This document shows, one piece after another, positions 1 through 8,523 of a stretch of 64,000 nucleotides of DNA. The notes beneath the pieces were generated by a model that saw only the letters and a program-made list of their open reading frames with translations, had not been told where the DNA came from and searched no databases. Location of the stretch: positions 123,604-187,603 of the forward strand of contig PKUA01000018.1 in the NCBI GenBank assembly GCA_002868905.1, given 5' to 3'. A program made the position numbers and the translations under genes. Origin of the DNA: Desulfuromonas sp. (GTDB taxonomy: Bacteria > Desulfobacterota > Desulfuromonadia > Desulfuromonadales > Geothermobacteraceae). Position 1 is the stretch's first letter. The number at the start of each line of letters is the position of its first letter.

Positions 1-196
1 CAATCCGCTCCTGGAGATTGAGTTGATGGTAAAGGATGGAGCTGCCGACATGGCTCATACCGACTTCGTAAACGTCGGGGAAGGCGAGGGCAAAGGTCAG
101 GTCGACCTGGTTGGCCGGTTTCTGCACGCTGCCAAGCTCGCCGCCGAGGTAGCGGGACGGTTTCTGGATGTCGGAAAGATAATCGCGGTCGGCCAT
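1..196 (-). CDS. B12-binding radical SAM protein, TIGR03960 family (N-terminal part only)
   Basis: Only the first 65 codons lie in the window; the gene runs off the left edge. The translated start contains QKPSRYLGGELGSVQKP followed by LTFALAFPDVYEVGMSHVG. This closely resembles the N-terminus of the TIGR03960 cobalamin-binding radical SAM proteins, large enzymes of uncertain substrate that are often partnered with a TIGR03936 protein. The iron-sulfur and B12-binding motifs would lie further downstream and cannot be seen. ATG at 196 is preceded by a purine-rich CAGGGAA. The gene follows the mtrAB-like operon on the same strand but is separated from it by a strong terminator, so it is probably an independent unit. 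Family call fairly confident, function unknown. Confidence 0.75.
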   Translation of the reverse strand, partial: MADRDYLSDIQKPSRYLGGELGSVQKPANQVDLTFALAFPDVYEVGMSHVGSSILYHQLNLQERI

Positions 197-293
197 CGGT
201 TTTCCCTGAAACGAGTGAACCGCGGAATTTAACATGAATCCTGTTTGTCCGCCACCGTTTTTTCACGCTTTATCAAACACTTTGCCGATTCCG

Positions 294-323
294 AAAAAAA
301 AGCCCGGGCGGTTTCGCCCGGGC
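294..323 (-). terminator. Rho-independent terminator after the mtrB-like gene
   Basis: A perfect 9-bp GC-rich stem (302-310 with 315-323, loop of four) is followed on the minus strand by a run of eight T (294-301). It lies 40 bp past the mtrB-like stop codon, so it closes the leftward decaheme cytochrome/porin operon. Confidence 0.9.
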
Positions 324-363
324 CATTCCATAAGTTAGTCAGGAGGTTCTCTCTTTAAATGGT

Positions 364-2757
364 TTAGAACTTGTGCCCGTAACCGAGGTAACCGCGATAA
401 ACGGTCCCGTCCTGGTCACCGTAAACATACGGCTGGTCATCATCGAACGCCTGATAACCGGCACTGGCAGCAAGGTAGGAGCTCTCGCTCAGCGCGTAGG
501 TACCGCCGACGCTGACGTCGACCTGCTGGTAGTCGAGCTCGGAGTAGCTCTCGACCCCCTGCATGGCGGTGACGTCATACAGGGTGATCAGCACCGGGTC
601 GGTCAGATCGGTCCCCTCCGGGAACTGCAGGGCAAAGCTCTGCATCCCACCCTCGGTGAGGTTGTAGAGCAGGCTGGCGTAGAGGTTCAGCTTCTCGGTC
701 GCGTCATAATCGACGGTGACCGAAAGGGTGTGGGCTTTGGTTTCATACTCGACATCTTCACAGGCCGTCCCAAACTGGGACGATACGATGACGCCGCCTC
801 AGCCATCGTAGAAGCCTTGACAGAAGGCTGTCTCGCTTCTCTGGTCGAAATAGTTATAGGCCGCGGTGATGGCCAGCTTCTGGTTCGGGGCGTACCACAT
901 GGAGAGCCCCGGGCTGTGAGTATTCTGCTCCCAGGTGGAGCGGTTCAGGTCATTCTCCTCCCCCTTGTAACGGTAGGTCAGGGTGGCGGAGAAATGCGGC
1001 GACGGCGCCCAGGTGGTCGCGAGTTTCGCCTCGTGCACCGAATCGGGCTGGTTGGAGAGATCGGCCTCGCGATCGTCGTAGAACTGGGTGCCGTAGAGAT
1101 CGGAGTTGCCGCCGACGATATAACCGGGGACTCCGAACTTGGCCTGTAACCGGCTGTCGCCGACTTCAACCAATGCCGCTTCCGGGTTGGCGAACGGATT
1201 GTCGATGTCCTGGTAGGTGTACCCGGCACGGACCGAGATCCCCTTGACCGGGCGCATGCTCAGTTTCGCCTTGAAGGTGTTGGTTTCGGTCTCACCGAAA
1301 TGCTCATCCTCGCGATCCTCCGACTCGTACTCATAACCGAGCCGCAAGGTGCTGCGCTTTGCCAGGCGGTACATCACATCGACCCCGGCGTTGAGCACAT
1401 CGCGGCTGATCATCGACTCGTTGGCCGAGCTGTAGAGCCCGGTGTTGGTGGCGTCGAAAGTTGCTCCGGCCGCCGGTGACGCCGGTGCGGTGATGGTCTG
1501 GAACTCGACATCGACATTATCGCTCTCGACCTCTTCGAGCTTGCCGTAGGCACTCAGTTTGAGCTTGCCGAACCGGGTGGTCGCCTTCAGACCGTAGCCG
1601 TCGTAGTTGGTGACCAGGGTCGAGCGGTTGATGGTGAAGATGCCCGGCTCGTCACTCTTGTCGCTCTCGACTTCGCTGTTGACGTAGCTGCCGAGCAGAG
1701 TGGTGTCGTTGGCCAGATCAACCCTTGCCTTGAGCAGATGGGTCTGCTTCTCCGACTCCGGCGTGGTATCGGCATTCAGAGAACCGTCGTCGTAGTCGTA
1801 GGTCATGCGATTATCGAAGGTCTTGTTGTCAAACGGCTGGCCCGGCTTGATAACCGGATCGTAGTTCACGCTCGGGTCGCTGGCATTGTTGTCGAACTTC
1901 CTGTCGGTGAACTCGTAGCGGAGGGTCAGCAGGCCAAACTTGCCGGTCACGCCAGCCTTGAGGTCCTCGGTGGTTTCGTCAACCTCGCGGCTCTCACCGG
2001 TGATGTGGCAGGAGGCGCACTTGCTGCTGGTGATCGACTGCTCGGTCCCTTCGCGATGCTCCTTGCGGAAGCTGACGTCGAAGGTCAGGTTCGGCACCGA
2101 GGGGATGGTCAGTTCGGTTCCGGCCTTCCATTCCCGCCAGGTGATGGCGAATTCATCACCGGGGGTGAGGTCCTCGCCGTAAAGGCTGGCCCCGCCGGTC
2201 TGCACCACGTAGTCATCGACGCCGTCGGCCACCGAGGAGAAATCCCCGGTGTCCGAACCGTAGATAACTGTATTGGTGGCGCCGTCGACCAGGACGAAGG
2301 CCGGTACCAGGTCTGGGGTCACTGCGGTCAGGGCGACCGGCTCATGGGTGGTCTTGTTCATGCCGCCACGCACCACCGCCGCATCGAGATAGTTGAGCTG
2401 ATCGTGGTCGAGCTGGTGCCGCAGGGCGGTATAGTCGAGGTTGACCTTGACCGCCCGGTGCAGGTCAAGGACGGCCTCAACCTTCGCGTCGCGGCCACCA
2501 TTGATGTCAGCCGCAAGGTCGAGGGTCATGCCGTCGCCGTTGTCGAGATTGAGGTCGAGTTCGCCGTTGGCGTTAACCCCGTCCTCGGACCGGCTGTCAG
2601 TGTACTCACTGACGCGTGCCTTGTCGTCATCGATACCCACCCCTGTCACACCAAGTTCGACCTTACCGGAAGAGACAACTCCGGAATCGGCCAGAACCGC
2701 AGTCGGCAGCAGGAGGGCGATAGACAAGGCGAGCAGAATCTTGCTGGTCTTTAGCAT
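364..2757 (-). CDS. MtrB/PioB-family outer-membrane beta-barrel with in-frame TGA (probable selenoprotein)
   Basis: Outer-membrane porin of the type that sheathes a periplasmic multihaem cytochrome and carries electrons across the outer membrane. Residues 1-24 are a signal peptide ending AVLA; the rest is alternating, acidic, aromatic-rich beta-strand sequence. A haem c motif CASCH lies at about residues 247-251, unusual inside a barrel. Codon 653 (positions 801-799) is TGA. The same frame stays open for 144 more codons and ends GYLGYGHKF, with the terminal Phe typical of outer-membrane barrels, giving 797 residues. A SECIS-like hairpin follows the TGA, so I read it as selenocysteine (context C646, Sec653, C666). 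A nonsense mutation or sequencing error is the alternative, which would leave a 652-residue protein lacking its last strands. The second of two adjacent ATGs is chosen because AAGGAGG sits 6 nt before it. It lies 14 nt after the decaheme cytochrome gene. Confidence 0.8.
766..782 (-). promoter_or_regulatory. SECIS-like hairpin just downstream of the in-frame TGA
   Basis: On the minus strand CGTCCC-AGTTT-GGGACG forms a perfect 6-bp stem, extendable by one U-G pair, with a 5-nt loop whose second base is G. The loop begins 22 nt after the TGA at 801-799. These values fall within the described bacterial SECIS pattern: loop 16-37 nt from UGA, G in the first two loop positions, upper stem of at least 4 bp. 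A chance hairpin cannot be excluded from sequence alone. Confidence 0.6.
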
Positions 2758-2771
2758 CATACTCCTCCTTG

Positions 2772-3893
2772 TTATCGGGTCAGACCGGCGCCGCCATCAG
2801 GCCACCCGTCGCCGTTGCTGTCGATGACCGGGGCGGTCTGCGACGGCAGGTCGGAACCGTGGACGACACTGTGACAGGTGGTGCACTTGGTCAGGAAACC
2901 CTGGGTCCAGCCGGCGCTGCCGAACTGGTTGGTGAACGGAATCACGACATCGTAACCTTTGGCGATCGCCTCTGGGGGAGACAACTTGTTGCCGACGATA
3001 TCGTCGTAGGCTGCCGGATCACTCGCCTTGAGGGATTCGAGCTTGTTGGCGTCGAAGCTGAAGGTGTCCTTAACATCCTTGGTCCCGCCGACGCGCGAGG
3101 CATGGAAGTGGCTCTCATGGCACTGCAGGCAGAGGAAGGGCTCGTTCTGCTGCAGCAGGTTGTTGGCCACCGTGCCGTGCGGGTCATGGCAGGTGTTGCA
3201 CCCCTCTTCGACCGGAGCGTGTTCGAACACGAACGGTCCCTGGTAGCGGGCATGGCAAGTCAGGCAGAGGTCGCGGGCCTGCTCGTCGGTCTGCAGCTCG
3301 CCGTGCGGGTTGTGGCAGCTGGAGCAGTTCATCTTCCCTTCCTTGACCGGATGGTGGGAGGGGAAGTTCGCCTTGGCCTGCTGCTCCTGATGGCAGTCGT
3401 AGCAGAGCTCCGGGTCGGTTTTCTTCAGGCTGGCGCCAACGCCGGCCCCGTGAACCGTGTGACAGTCGCTGCAGGTGACATCGGCGAAGGCGTGCTCGCC
3501 GTGGGTCCAGTCCATCAGGCTGCCGTCGGTATGACACTTGGAGCAGATCGCGGCGACTTCATCGCCGGTCAGCTCGCCGAATTTGAGGATTTTGCCGTAA
3601 TCCGGGTCGTCGACATGCAGACTCCCCGGGCCGTGACAGGATTCACACCCCTTCTCGGCCTCCATCAGTTCAAAATCTGCCAAACGACCATGAATCGCTT
3701 CGGCCTGTCCGGCGGCCAGCTCATCATGGCACCCGGCGCAGGTCTCGGCACCGACATACGTGGCGCCCTCGATGACCGGCAGGGTCAAGCTCTTCTCCCG
3801 AATCGCGCCGGTGGCACAAGCCCCTAATAACAGGGCTATCGGGAGTAGCTTCACCCAGCCGATCGGCTTCTGGTGAAACACCCTCTTACGCAT
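2772..3893 (-). CDS. Decaheme c-type cytochrome lipoprotein, MtrA/DmsE-like
   Basis: Periplasm-facing multihaem cytochrome predicted to insert into the adjacent MtrB-like barrel and pass electrons across the outer membrane. It is 373 residues with exactly ten CXXCH motifs (CAGCH, CESCH, CSKCH, CSDCH, CYDCH, CSSCH, CLTCH, CNTCH, CLQCH, CTTCH). The spacing and ten-haem count fit the DmsE/MtrA family. The N-terminus has a basic-hydrophobic signal ending in the lipobox LLGAC, so it is probably a lipoprotein, unlike soluble Shewanella MtrA. It is the first gene of a two-gene leftward operon. No outer-surface OmcB/MtrC-like cytochrome is present in the window. It is divergent from a LysR regulator. 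Family confident, physiological electron acceptor unknown. Confidence 0.9.
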   Translation of the reverse strand: MRKRVFHQKPIGWVKLLPIALLLGACATGAIREKSLTLPVIEGATYVGAETCAGCHDELAAGQAEAIHGRLADFELMEAEKGCESCHGPGSLHVDDPDYGKILKFGELTGDEVAAICSKCHTDGSLMDWTHGEHAFADVTCSDCHTVHGAGVGASLKKTDPELCYDCHQEQQAKANFPSHHPVKEGKMNCSSCHNPHGELQTDEQARDLCLTCHARYQGPFVFEHAPVEEGCNTCHDPHGTVANNLLQQNEPFLCLQCHESHFHASRVGGTKDVKDTFSFDANKLESLKASDPAAYDDIVGNKLSPPEAIAKGYDVVIPFTNQFGSAGWTQGFLTKCTTCHSVVHGSDLPSQTAPVIDSNGDGWPDGGAGLTR

Positions 3894-3958
3894 AACGTCT
3901 CCTTTCCTTGCACATCCTGGCTAAACTTCTGACACAAAACATTCAAAAAGGCATATAT

Positions 3959-4026
3959 ATTGCATCCAACACAGGTTCTGCCGCCTCCTTTCATGGCGGC
4001 AGTTGGAATCTGTTCATGGATGCAAT
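3959..4026. repeat. Nested inverted repeat in the cytochrome/lysR divergent intergenic region
   Basis: Outer arms ATTGCATCCA (3959-3968) and TGGATGCAAT (4017-4026) are perfect complements. Inside them CTGCCGCC (3978-3985) and GGCGGCAG (3995-4002) form a second perfect 8-bp stem. It lies between the divergent decaheme cytochrome and lysR starts, where a regulator site or leader structure would be expected. Function is inferred from position only. Confidence 0.6.
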
Positions 4027-4112
4027 GTAATCGAGTTCGGACACAATGAAAAACGAATCATTTTAATGGCGACATTAGAGATTCTTATTGGAGGGGTGCA
4101 AGAGAGGCCTTT

Positions 4113-5042
4113 ATGGAAACACGCTACTTGCGAACATTGGTCGTCACGATCGAAGCCGGCAGTTTTTCCCGCGCTGCGGAGATTTTACACCTGACCCAGT
4201 CCGCGATCTCGCAGCGGGTCAAAACCCTTGAGGAGCGCTACGGCTACCAGCTGTTCGACCGGAGTGGTAGCAGCCTGGCCCTGACCGAACCAGGCAGACT
4301 GGTGATGGAAAAAGCAAAAACGATTCTGAAGGTCGAGCAGGAACTGCTCGAGGGCTTGAAATCTTTCAGCGGCCTGAAACAGCTTTCGCTCTGCTGCACA
4401 CCGACCTTCGGTTCGGCCTACCTGCCAAGTGTCCTCGATCGCTTCATGCGGCAAAACACCGACATTGATGACCTCAAATTCCTGTTTCACCAACCGTTAC
4501 AAGCCTTGAAAGGCTTGAAACAGGGGGAGTTTGATCTGGCGGTCCTGGAACACTGGGACGGCCTTGACTTCTCGGATTTTCAAACTGTCGACCTGCCGCT
4601 TGATGAGCTGGTGGTGGTCGCCGCCCCCCGCCTCAACCTTCCCGATGAAGAGGTTGAGGTTGACGAGCTGGTCGAGCTGCTGCTCTATGCGCGCCGCGAC
4701 GGCTGCAGCTCCAAGGAGCTGCTCCGCAAAAACCTGGACACCCAGGGAAAACAGATCGGCGACTTTTCCAGGGTGGTCATCACCGACGATTTGCGCTGGA
4801 CCCTCGACAATGTCAGGGAGGGGAACTGCATCGCCTTCATGTCACGCAGTCTGGCGCAAGCCGAATTAACCACCGGCGCGTTGCAGGCGCTGCATGTCAA
4901 AGGGTTTGATCATTTCCGGCAAAGGACCGTCATCATCCACCCCCAGCATGCGGAGGACCCGTTGATTCAATCATTTCTGCAGAGCGTGCACGCGATTTTC
5001 GAAAAGAGCCCTCCCCAACTGACCGTCCTCAGCGGTGGATGA
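4113..5042 (+). CDS. LysR-family transcriptional regulator
   Basis: DNA-binding activator or repressor of 309 residues. The N-terminal winged helix-turn-helix is clear (FSRAAEILHLTQSAISQRVK, about residues 17-36, then LEERYGYQLFDR), followed by a linker helix and a periplasmic-binding-protein-like effector domain. ATG at 4113 gives the canonical LysR start with METRYLRTLV. The gene is divergent from the decaheme cytochrome/porin operon and 200 bp upstream of a carbonic anhydrase in the same direction, so either could be its target. The intergenic nested inverted repeat is a candidate binding site. The effector cannot be predicted. Confidence 0.9.
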   Translation: METRYLRTLVVTIEAGSFSRAAEILHLTQSAISQRVKTLEERYGYQLFDRSGSSLALTEPGRLVMEKAKTILKVEQELLEGLKSFSGLKQLSLCCTPTFGSAYLPSVLDRFMRQNTDIDDLKFLFHQPLQALKGLKQGEFDLAVLEHWDGLDFSDFQTVDLPLDELVVVAAPRLNLPDEEVEVDELVELLLYARRDGCSSKELLRKNLDTQGKQIGDFSRVVITDDLRWTLDNVREGNCIAFMSRSLAQAELTTGALQALHVKGFDHFRQRTVIIHPQHAEDPLIQSFLQSVHAIFEKSPPQLTVLSGG

Positions 5043-5242
5043 AGTTTCACCGCGGCAAGCGCCATCGACACCAAAATCGTTTCTAGTTGCAAAGACAGGG
5101 CGGAGACCGATCTGGTAGACTTGTGTTCGACTGATCATCGGCTCTTTTGAAACGGAGCCGTTTGACACCAAAGAGAAACAAACCGGTTGTGCTTTTCAGC
5201 AAAAACAGATATTTTGCCTAAAAATTTTAATAGGACTAAAGC

Positions 5243-5872
5243 ATGGATAAGCTCTTCAAGGGAATCATGCAGTTTCGGCGCGAGGAGTTCATCTCTCACC
5301 GAGACCTGTTTTGCAAGTTGGGAAGGGAGCAGAATCCCCACACCCTGTTTATCGGCTGCTCGGATTCGCGGGTCGTGCCGAACCTGATCACCAGGACCGA
5401 TCCGGGCGAATTGTTCATTGTCAGGAATGTCGCCAATATCGTCCCACCTTTCCGTCCGACCGAAGAATTCGTCGCCACGACCTCGGCCATCGAATACGCG
5501 GTCCTCGCTCTCGGGGTTGAGACCATCGTCGTTTGCGGCCACTCCAACTGCGGCGGCTGCGCCGCCATGCACAAAACCGACGAAGAGCTGGCCGAGCTGC
5601 CCCATGTGCGCAAGTGGCTGCAGATTTCGGCTGAAGTGCCGCGCCGGGTGGAACGGCTGGCGGTCGATCACACTCCGGAAGAGCGAGAGTGGCTGACGGA
5701 GAAGGTCAATATCCTGGTACAGATGAAAAACCTGCTGACTTACCCCTACATTCAGCAGCGGGTCGAGGCCGGCAGCCTGAAGATTCTCGGCTGGCACTAC
5801 ATCATCGAAACCGGCGAAGTCTACAACTTCAATGACAAGGAAGAGGTCTTCGAGCTGATTCAGGCCGATTAG
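5243..5872 (+). CDS. Beta-class carbonic anhydrase
   Basis: Zinc enzyme interconverting CO2 and bicarbonate in the cytoplasm. The 209-residue protein has the beta-class ligands Cys39, Asp41 and Arg43 in CSDSR, then His100 and Cys103 in CGHSNCGG. Length is normal for bacterial enzymes. ATG at 5243 follows an AGGA ribosome site. It is convergent with a SulP transporter gene 66 bp away. SulP proteins include bicarbonate carriers, so the pair may serve inorganic carbon uptake or pH control; that link is inference. No strong promoter was recognised in the 200 bp upstream. Confidence 0.95.
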   Translation: MDKLFKGIMQFRREEFISHRDLFCKLGREQNPHTLFIGCSDSRVVPNLITRTDPGELFIVRNVANIVPPFRPTEEFVATTSAIEYAVLALGVETIVVCGHSNCGGCAAMHKTDEELAELPHVRKWLQISAEVPRRVERLAVDHTPEEREWLTEKVNILVQMKNLLTYPYIQQRVEAGSLKILGWHYIIETGEVYNFNDKEEVFELIQAD

Positions 5873-5938
5873 GACTCTTGCCAAGAAGATCCATCCACCA
5901 CGGAGCAATCCTCCCGCCATCCGGGCCTGGAACGCCCC

Positions 5939-7345
5939 CTAATTCTGCTTGAGGAACGCCTCGGTTTCGACCGCCGGTTTCAGGTCGCGCATCGGATTGC
6001 GTCGATTGAGAAGGCGGTTGTGCAGGTAGAAGAGCAGAGTGAAGCCGGCCACCGCCATGTTCAGGTCGAAGGCAACGGTGATGGCGGCCGTACCGACAAT
6101 CATCAGCAGCTCGCGGTTGGTGACGAATATCGGCTCGTCGTCATGCCTGGAGAAGAACTGCTTGAACATGACCGCGCGTCGCTTGGCGACTCCCTTGCAG
6201 TAGAGCCGCAGCGGCATGAAATCGAACACGTCGTAACCGACCTTCAACAAAACCCCGACGAAAACCGCTTTCGGGATCATGCTGATCAGGTCCTGGAACA
6301 GGACCATCTCGATCAGGACAAACACACCGACCATGATTCCTGCCAGGCGCATGGTCGCATTCTCTTTCAGCATCAGCACCGAGCGGATGGTAGCCTGGGC
6401 GCCAGGGATACCGCCGAGCAGGGCGGCGGCGCCGTTGGCAATCCCCTGGCCGAACAGCTCCCTGTTCTGCCTCGTCTTCTCGCCGCTCATCTTGTCGATG
6501 ACCAGCGAAGTCAACAGGGTATCGAGGTAGCAGAGCAGGGCCAGCTGGAAAGCAAACGGCAGCGCCCTGGTGATTAGCGAGAACGACCAGTCAGTCGGGA
6601 ATTGCCCCTGGACCAGGGCGACCAGGCCGGCAAAGCTCGAAATCCCTCCGGACAACTGAACATGTTCGACCGGGAGGTGAAGCAGGGCCGCGGCAACAGA
6701 CACAATAATGATGGCCAACAGGGTCGCGGGAAGAAATTTCGCCACCGGCCCCACCAACCGCCGGGTCAAAGGCGCCAGACCAAAAATCAAAACCAGAGTC
6801 AACGTGGCGAGCAGAAGATTCTCCCACAGCGGACCGGTCAAGGCATTTTTGCCCCCCCAGCCGAACAGCATATCGACCTGATCGACCCAGATAAGCATCG
6901 CGATACCGCTCATGAAGCCTGAAACAACCACGTTCGGCACCAGGGCGATGAACCGCCCGAAACGCAGCAGCGCCATGGCGACCAGCAGCAGGCCGCAGAG
7001 CAGAAACACCAGGGTGATGAAATGGTCGGGCCGTATCCCCAGCCCGAGCAGGGCGGCCTGATCATGGGCAAACGCGACGACCACGGCACTGACGGCACTC
7101 ATCGGCGCCGTCGGCCCGGAGCACTGAACCCGGGTCCCGCCGAGCAGAGAGGTCATCAGGGCGATGATGCCCGCGGAAACCATCCCGGCAAAGGCCCCTC
7201 GACCGGAGAGAATGCCGAGGGCAGCGCCGAGGCTGAGCGCGACGAAGCTGACCGTCAATCCGATCATCACGTTCTGGATAAGCTGAGAGAGAAAAGAAGG
7301 CTCGGTGGTCAGACGATCGGCCGTCACGTTGGCATCGGTATGCAT
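5939..7345 (-). CDS. SulP-family anion transporter without STAS domain
   Basis: Membrane transporter of 468 residues with the SulP/SLC26 core: many hydrophobic segments and the early motif GGTRVQCSGPTAPMSA around residues 70-85. Family substrates are sulfate, bicarbonate or dicarboxylates. The protein ends shortly after the last membrane span (about residue 445), so the cytoplasmic STAS regulatory domain usual in this family is missing. The start at 7345 has GGAGG 4 nt upstream. Convergence with a beta-carbonic anhydrase suggests bicarbonate as substrate, but sulfate cannot be ruled out. Confidence 0.88.
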   Translation of the reverse strand: MHTDANVTADRLTTEPSFLSQLIQNVMIGLTVSFVALSLGAALGILSGRGAFAGMVSAGIIALMTSLLGGTRVQCSGPTAPMSAVSAVVVAFAHDQAALLGLGIRPDHFITLVFLLCGLLLVAMALLRFGRFIALVPNVVVSGFMSGIAMLIWVDQVDMLFGWGGKNALTGPLWENLLLATLTLVLIFGLAPLTRRLVGPVAKFLPATLLAIIIVSVAAALLHLPVEHVQLSGGISSFAGLVALVQGQFPTDWSFSLITRALPFAFQLALLCYLDTLLTSLVIDKMSGEKTRQNRELFGQGIANGAAALLGGIPGAQATIRSVLMLKENATMRLAGIMVGVFVLIEMVLFQDLISMIPKAVFVGVLLKVGYDVFDFMPLRLYCKGVAKRRAVMFKQFFSRHDDEPIFVTNRELLMIVGTAAITVAFDLNMAVAGFTLLFYLHNRLLNRRNPMRDLKPAVETEAFLKQN

Positions 7346-7714
7346 AGTACCTCCATGATTCGTTCAACCTTGACTCGCGGTTGGGAAGAGGAGGTCGTGA
7401 CAACAGCAACCGGGAGAGGTCGTGATGATGACAACCTGACAGGGGCAGGCAGATGGCGGGTTGATAAGCTCGGGTGTCGAGTGTGCCGGAAAAACGTGAT
7501 ACGACCGTGCGGACGCAGTTTTTGGGGACGCTCAGGCAGGCCTGGAACTTACTCTAGTACCGTCGGTTCCTCACAGTGTTCAGGTCTTCAAATTTAAACG
7601 TAGCCATTCAATAATGATTGACCAATAAAGTCAAGGGATTCCCTTCGGCAAAAAAGTGCAGTTGGCAGAAAATTATGCTAATCTTGGCTACCCAACTTTG
7701 ACAAGGAGACGATC
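7346..7714. other. Non-coding divergent region between sulP and the BI-1 gene
   Basis: 369 bp with no convincing gene. It must hold the promoters for the leftward SulP gene and the rightward BI-1 gene. A directly repeated GAGGTCGTGA occurs near 7391 and 7416. No RNA gene or riboswitch was recognised. Confidence 0.5.
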
Positions 7715-8416
7715 ATGCTACAACGCGAAACCGGATTCCAGTCCGCCTCGAGTACCGCTGTCACCGCCGGGTTTCTGCCCAAGGTCTACGGCTGGATGAC
7801 TGCAGGGCTGGCCCTGACCGCCATAGCCGCCCTGTTCACCCTGTCGAGCGAATCGCTGATGCAAGCGATCTTTGGTAACCGCCTGGTGTTCTACGGACTG
7901 ATCTTCGGGGAACTCGGCCTGGTGATTGCCCTGTCTGCGGCGATCAACCGGATCAGTGCTGCGGCGGCGACCGGGATGTTTCTCCTCTATTCGGCACTCA
8001 ACGGCATTACTTTTGCGGCCATTTTTCTGATCTATACCAGCAGTTCCATTGCCAGCGCCTTCTTCGTTGCTTCCGGTACGTTCGGCGCCATGAGCATTTA
8101 CGGGTTTGTCACCAAGCGGGACCTGACCGGTTGGGGGAGCTTTTTCTTCATGGGGCTGATCGGGATCATCATCGCTTCGGTGGTCAACATTTTCCTGCAA
8201 AGTGAGATGATCTACTGGATTACCAGCTACATCGGCGTCTTCGTTTTCATCGGACTGACCGCCTACGACACCCAAAAAATCAAACGGATTGGTCAAGCCG
8301 GGTTCAGTGACGCCGGGATGCAACGCAAGGCAGCCATTCTCGGCGCCTTGACCCTTTACCTCGATTTTATCAACCTGTTCCTGATGCTGTTGCGGGTGAT
8401 GGGAAACCGGCGCTGA
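7715..8416 (+). CDS. Bax inhibitor-1/YccA family membrane protein
   Basis: Integral membrane protein of 233 residues with about seven hydrophobic segments, matching the BI-1/YccA/YbhL family (Pfam PF01027). YccA modulates the FtsH protease and BI-1 relatives act as pH-sensitive calcium leak channels, but the role here is unknown. The C-terminal part IGLTAYDTQKIKR and the end segment LYLDFINLFLMLLRVMG are characteristic. The start at 7715 has GGAG 6 nt upstream. It appears to be monocistronic. Confidence 0.92.
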   Translation: MLQRETGFQSASSTAVTAGFLPKVYGWMTAGLALTAIAALFTLSSESLMQAIFGNRLVFYGLIFGELGLVIALSAAINRISAAAATGMFLLYSALNGITFAAIFLIYTSSSIASAFFVASGTFGAMSIYGFVTKRDLTGWGSFFFMGLIGIIIASVVNIFLQSEMIYWITSYIGVFVFIGLTAYDTQKIKRIGQAGFSDAGMQRKAAILGALTLYLDFINLFLMLLRVMGNRR

Positions 8417-8523
8417 GAACCTGAACCTTGTTTTCCTGACTGGGACGGCTGCGCCGCCCCCGGTTTTTCGTGCGGCCGTTCAGGACCATCCTTCTCTGGC
8501 TTTCCGGTGAACAGATCGTTCAT
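8356..8523 (-). CDS. Possible small hydrophilic protein antisense to the end of the BI-1 gene
   Basis: A 55-codon frame starts MNDLFTGKPEKDGPERPHEK with AGGAG ideally placed 7 nt before ATG at 8523. It runs leftward into the antisense of the BI-1 gene's last 61 bp. Composition is Gly, Pro, Lys and Gln rich, without a membrane segment or known motif. The ribosome site is the main support. It could be chance. Confidence 0.3.
   Translation of the reverse strand: MNDLFTGKPEKDGPERPHEKPGAAQPSQSGKQGSGSQRRFPITRNSIRNRLIKSR

Noticed and set aside
1738..2754. Long plus-strand open frame opposite the porin gene
   Set aside because: It is the antisense shadow of a high-GC coding region, with no ribosome site or recognisable domain.
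799..2757. Treating the MtrB-like gene as a simple truncated pseudogene
   Set aside because: Only one lesion exists, and it is TGA rather than a frameshift. The downstream frame is clean, ends like a barrel, and a SECIS-like hairpin follows.
5140..5170. Terminator after the LysR gene (CGGCTC...GAGCCG)
   Set aside because: Loop of about ten bases, stem of six, and no T-run follows, so it is weak support.
7661..7685. Sigma-54 promoter before the BI-1 gene (TTGGCA...TGCTA)
   Set aside because: The spacing between the GG and GC elements is one base too long and the -24 element lacks the usual C after GGCA.
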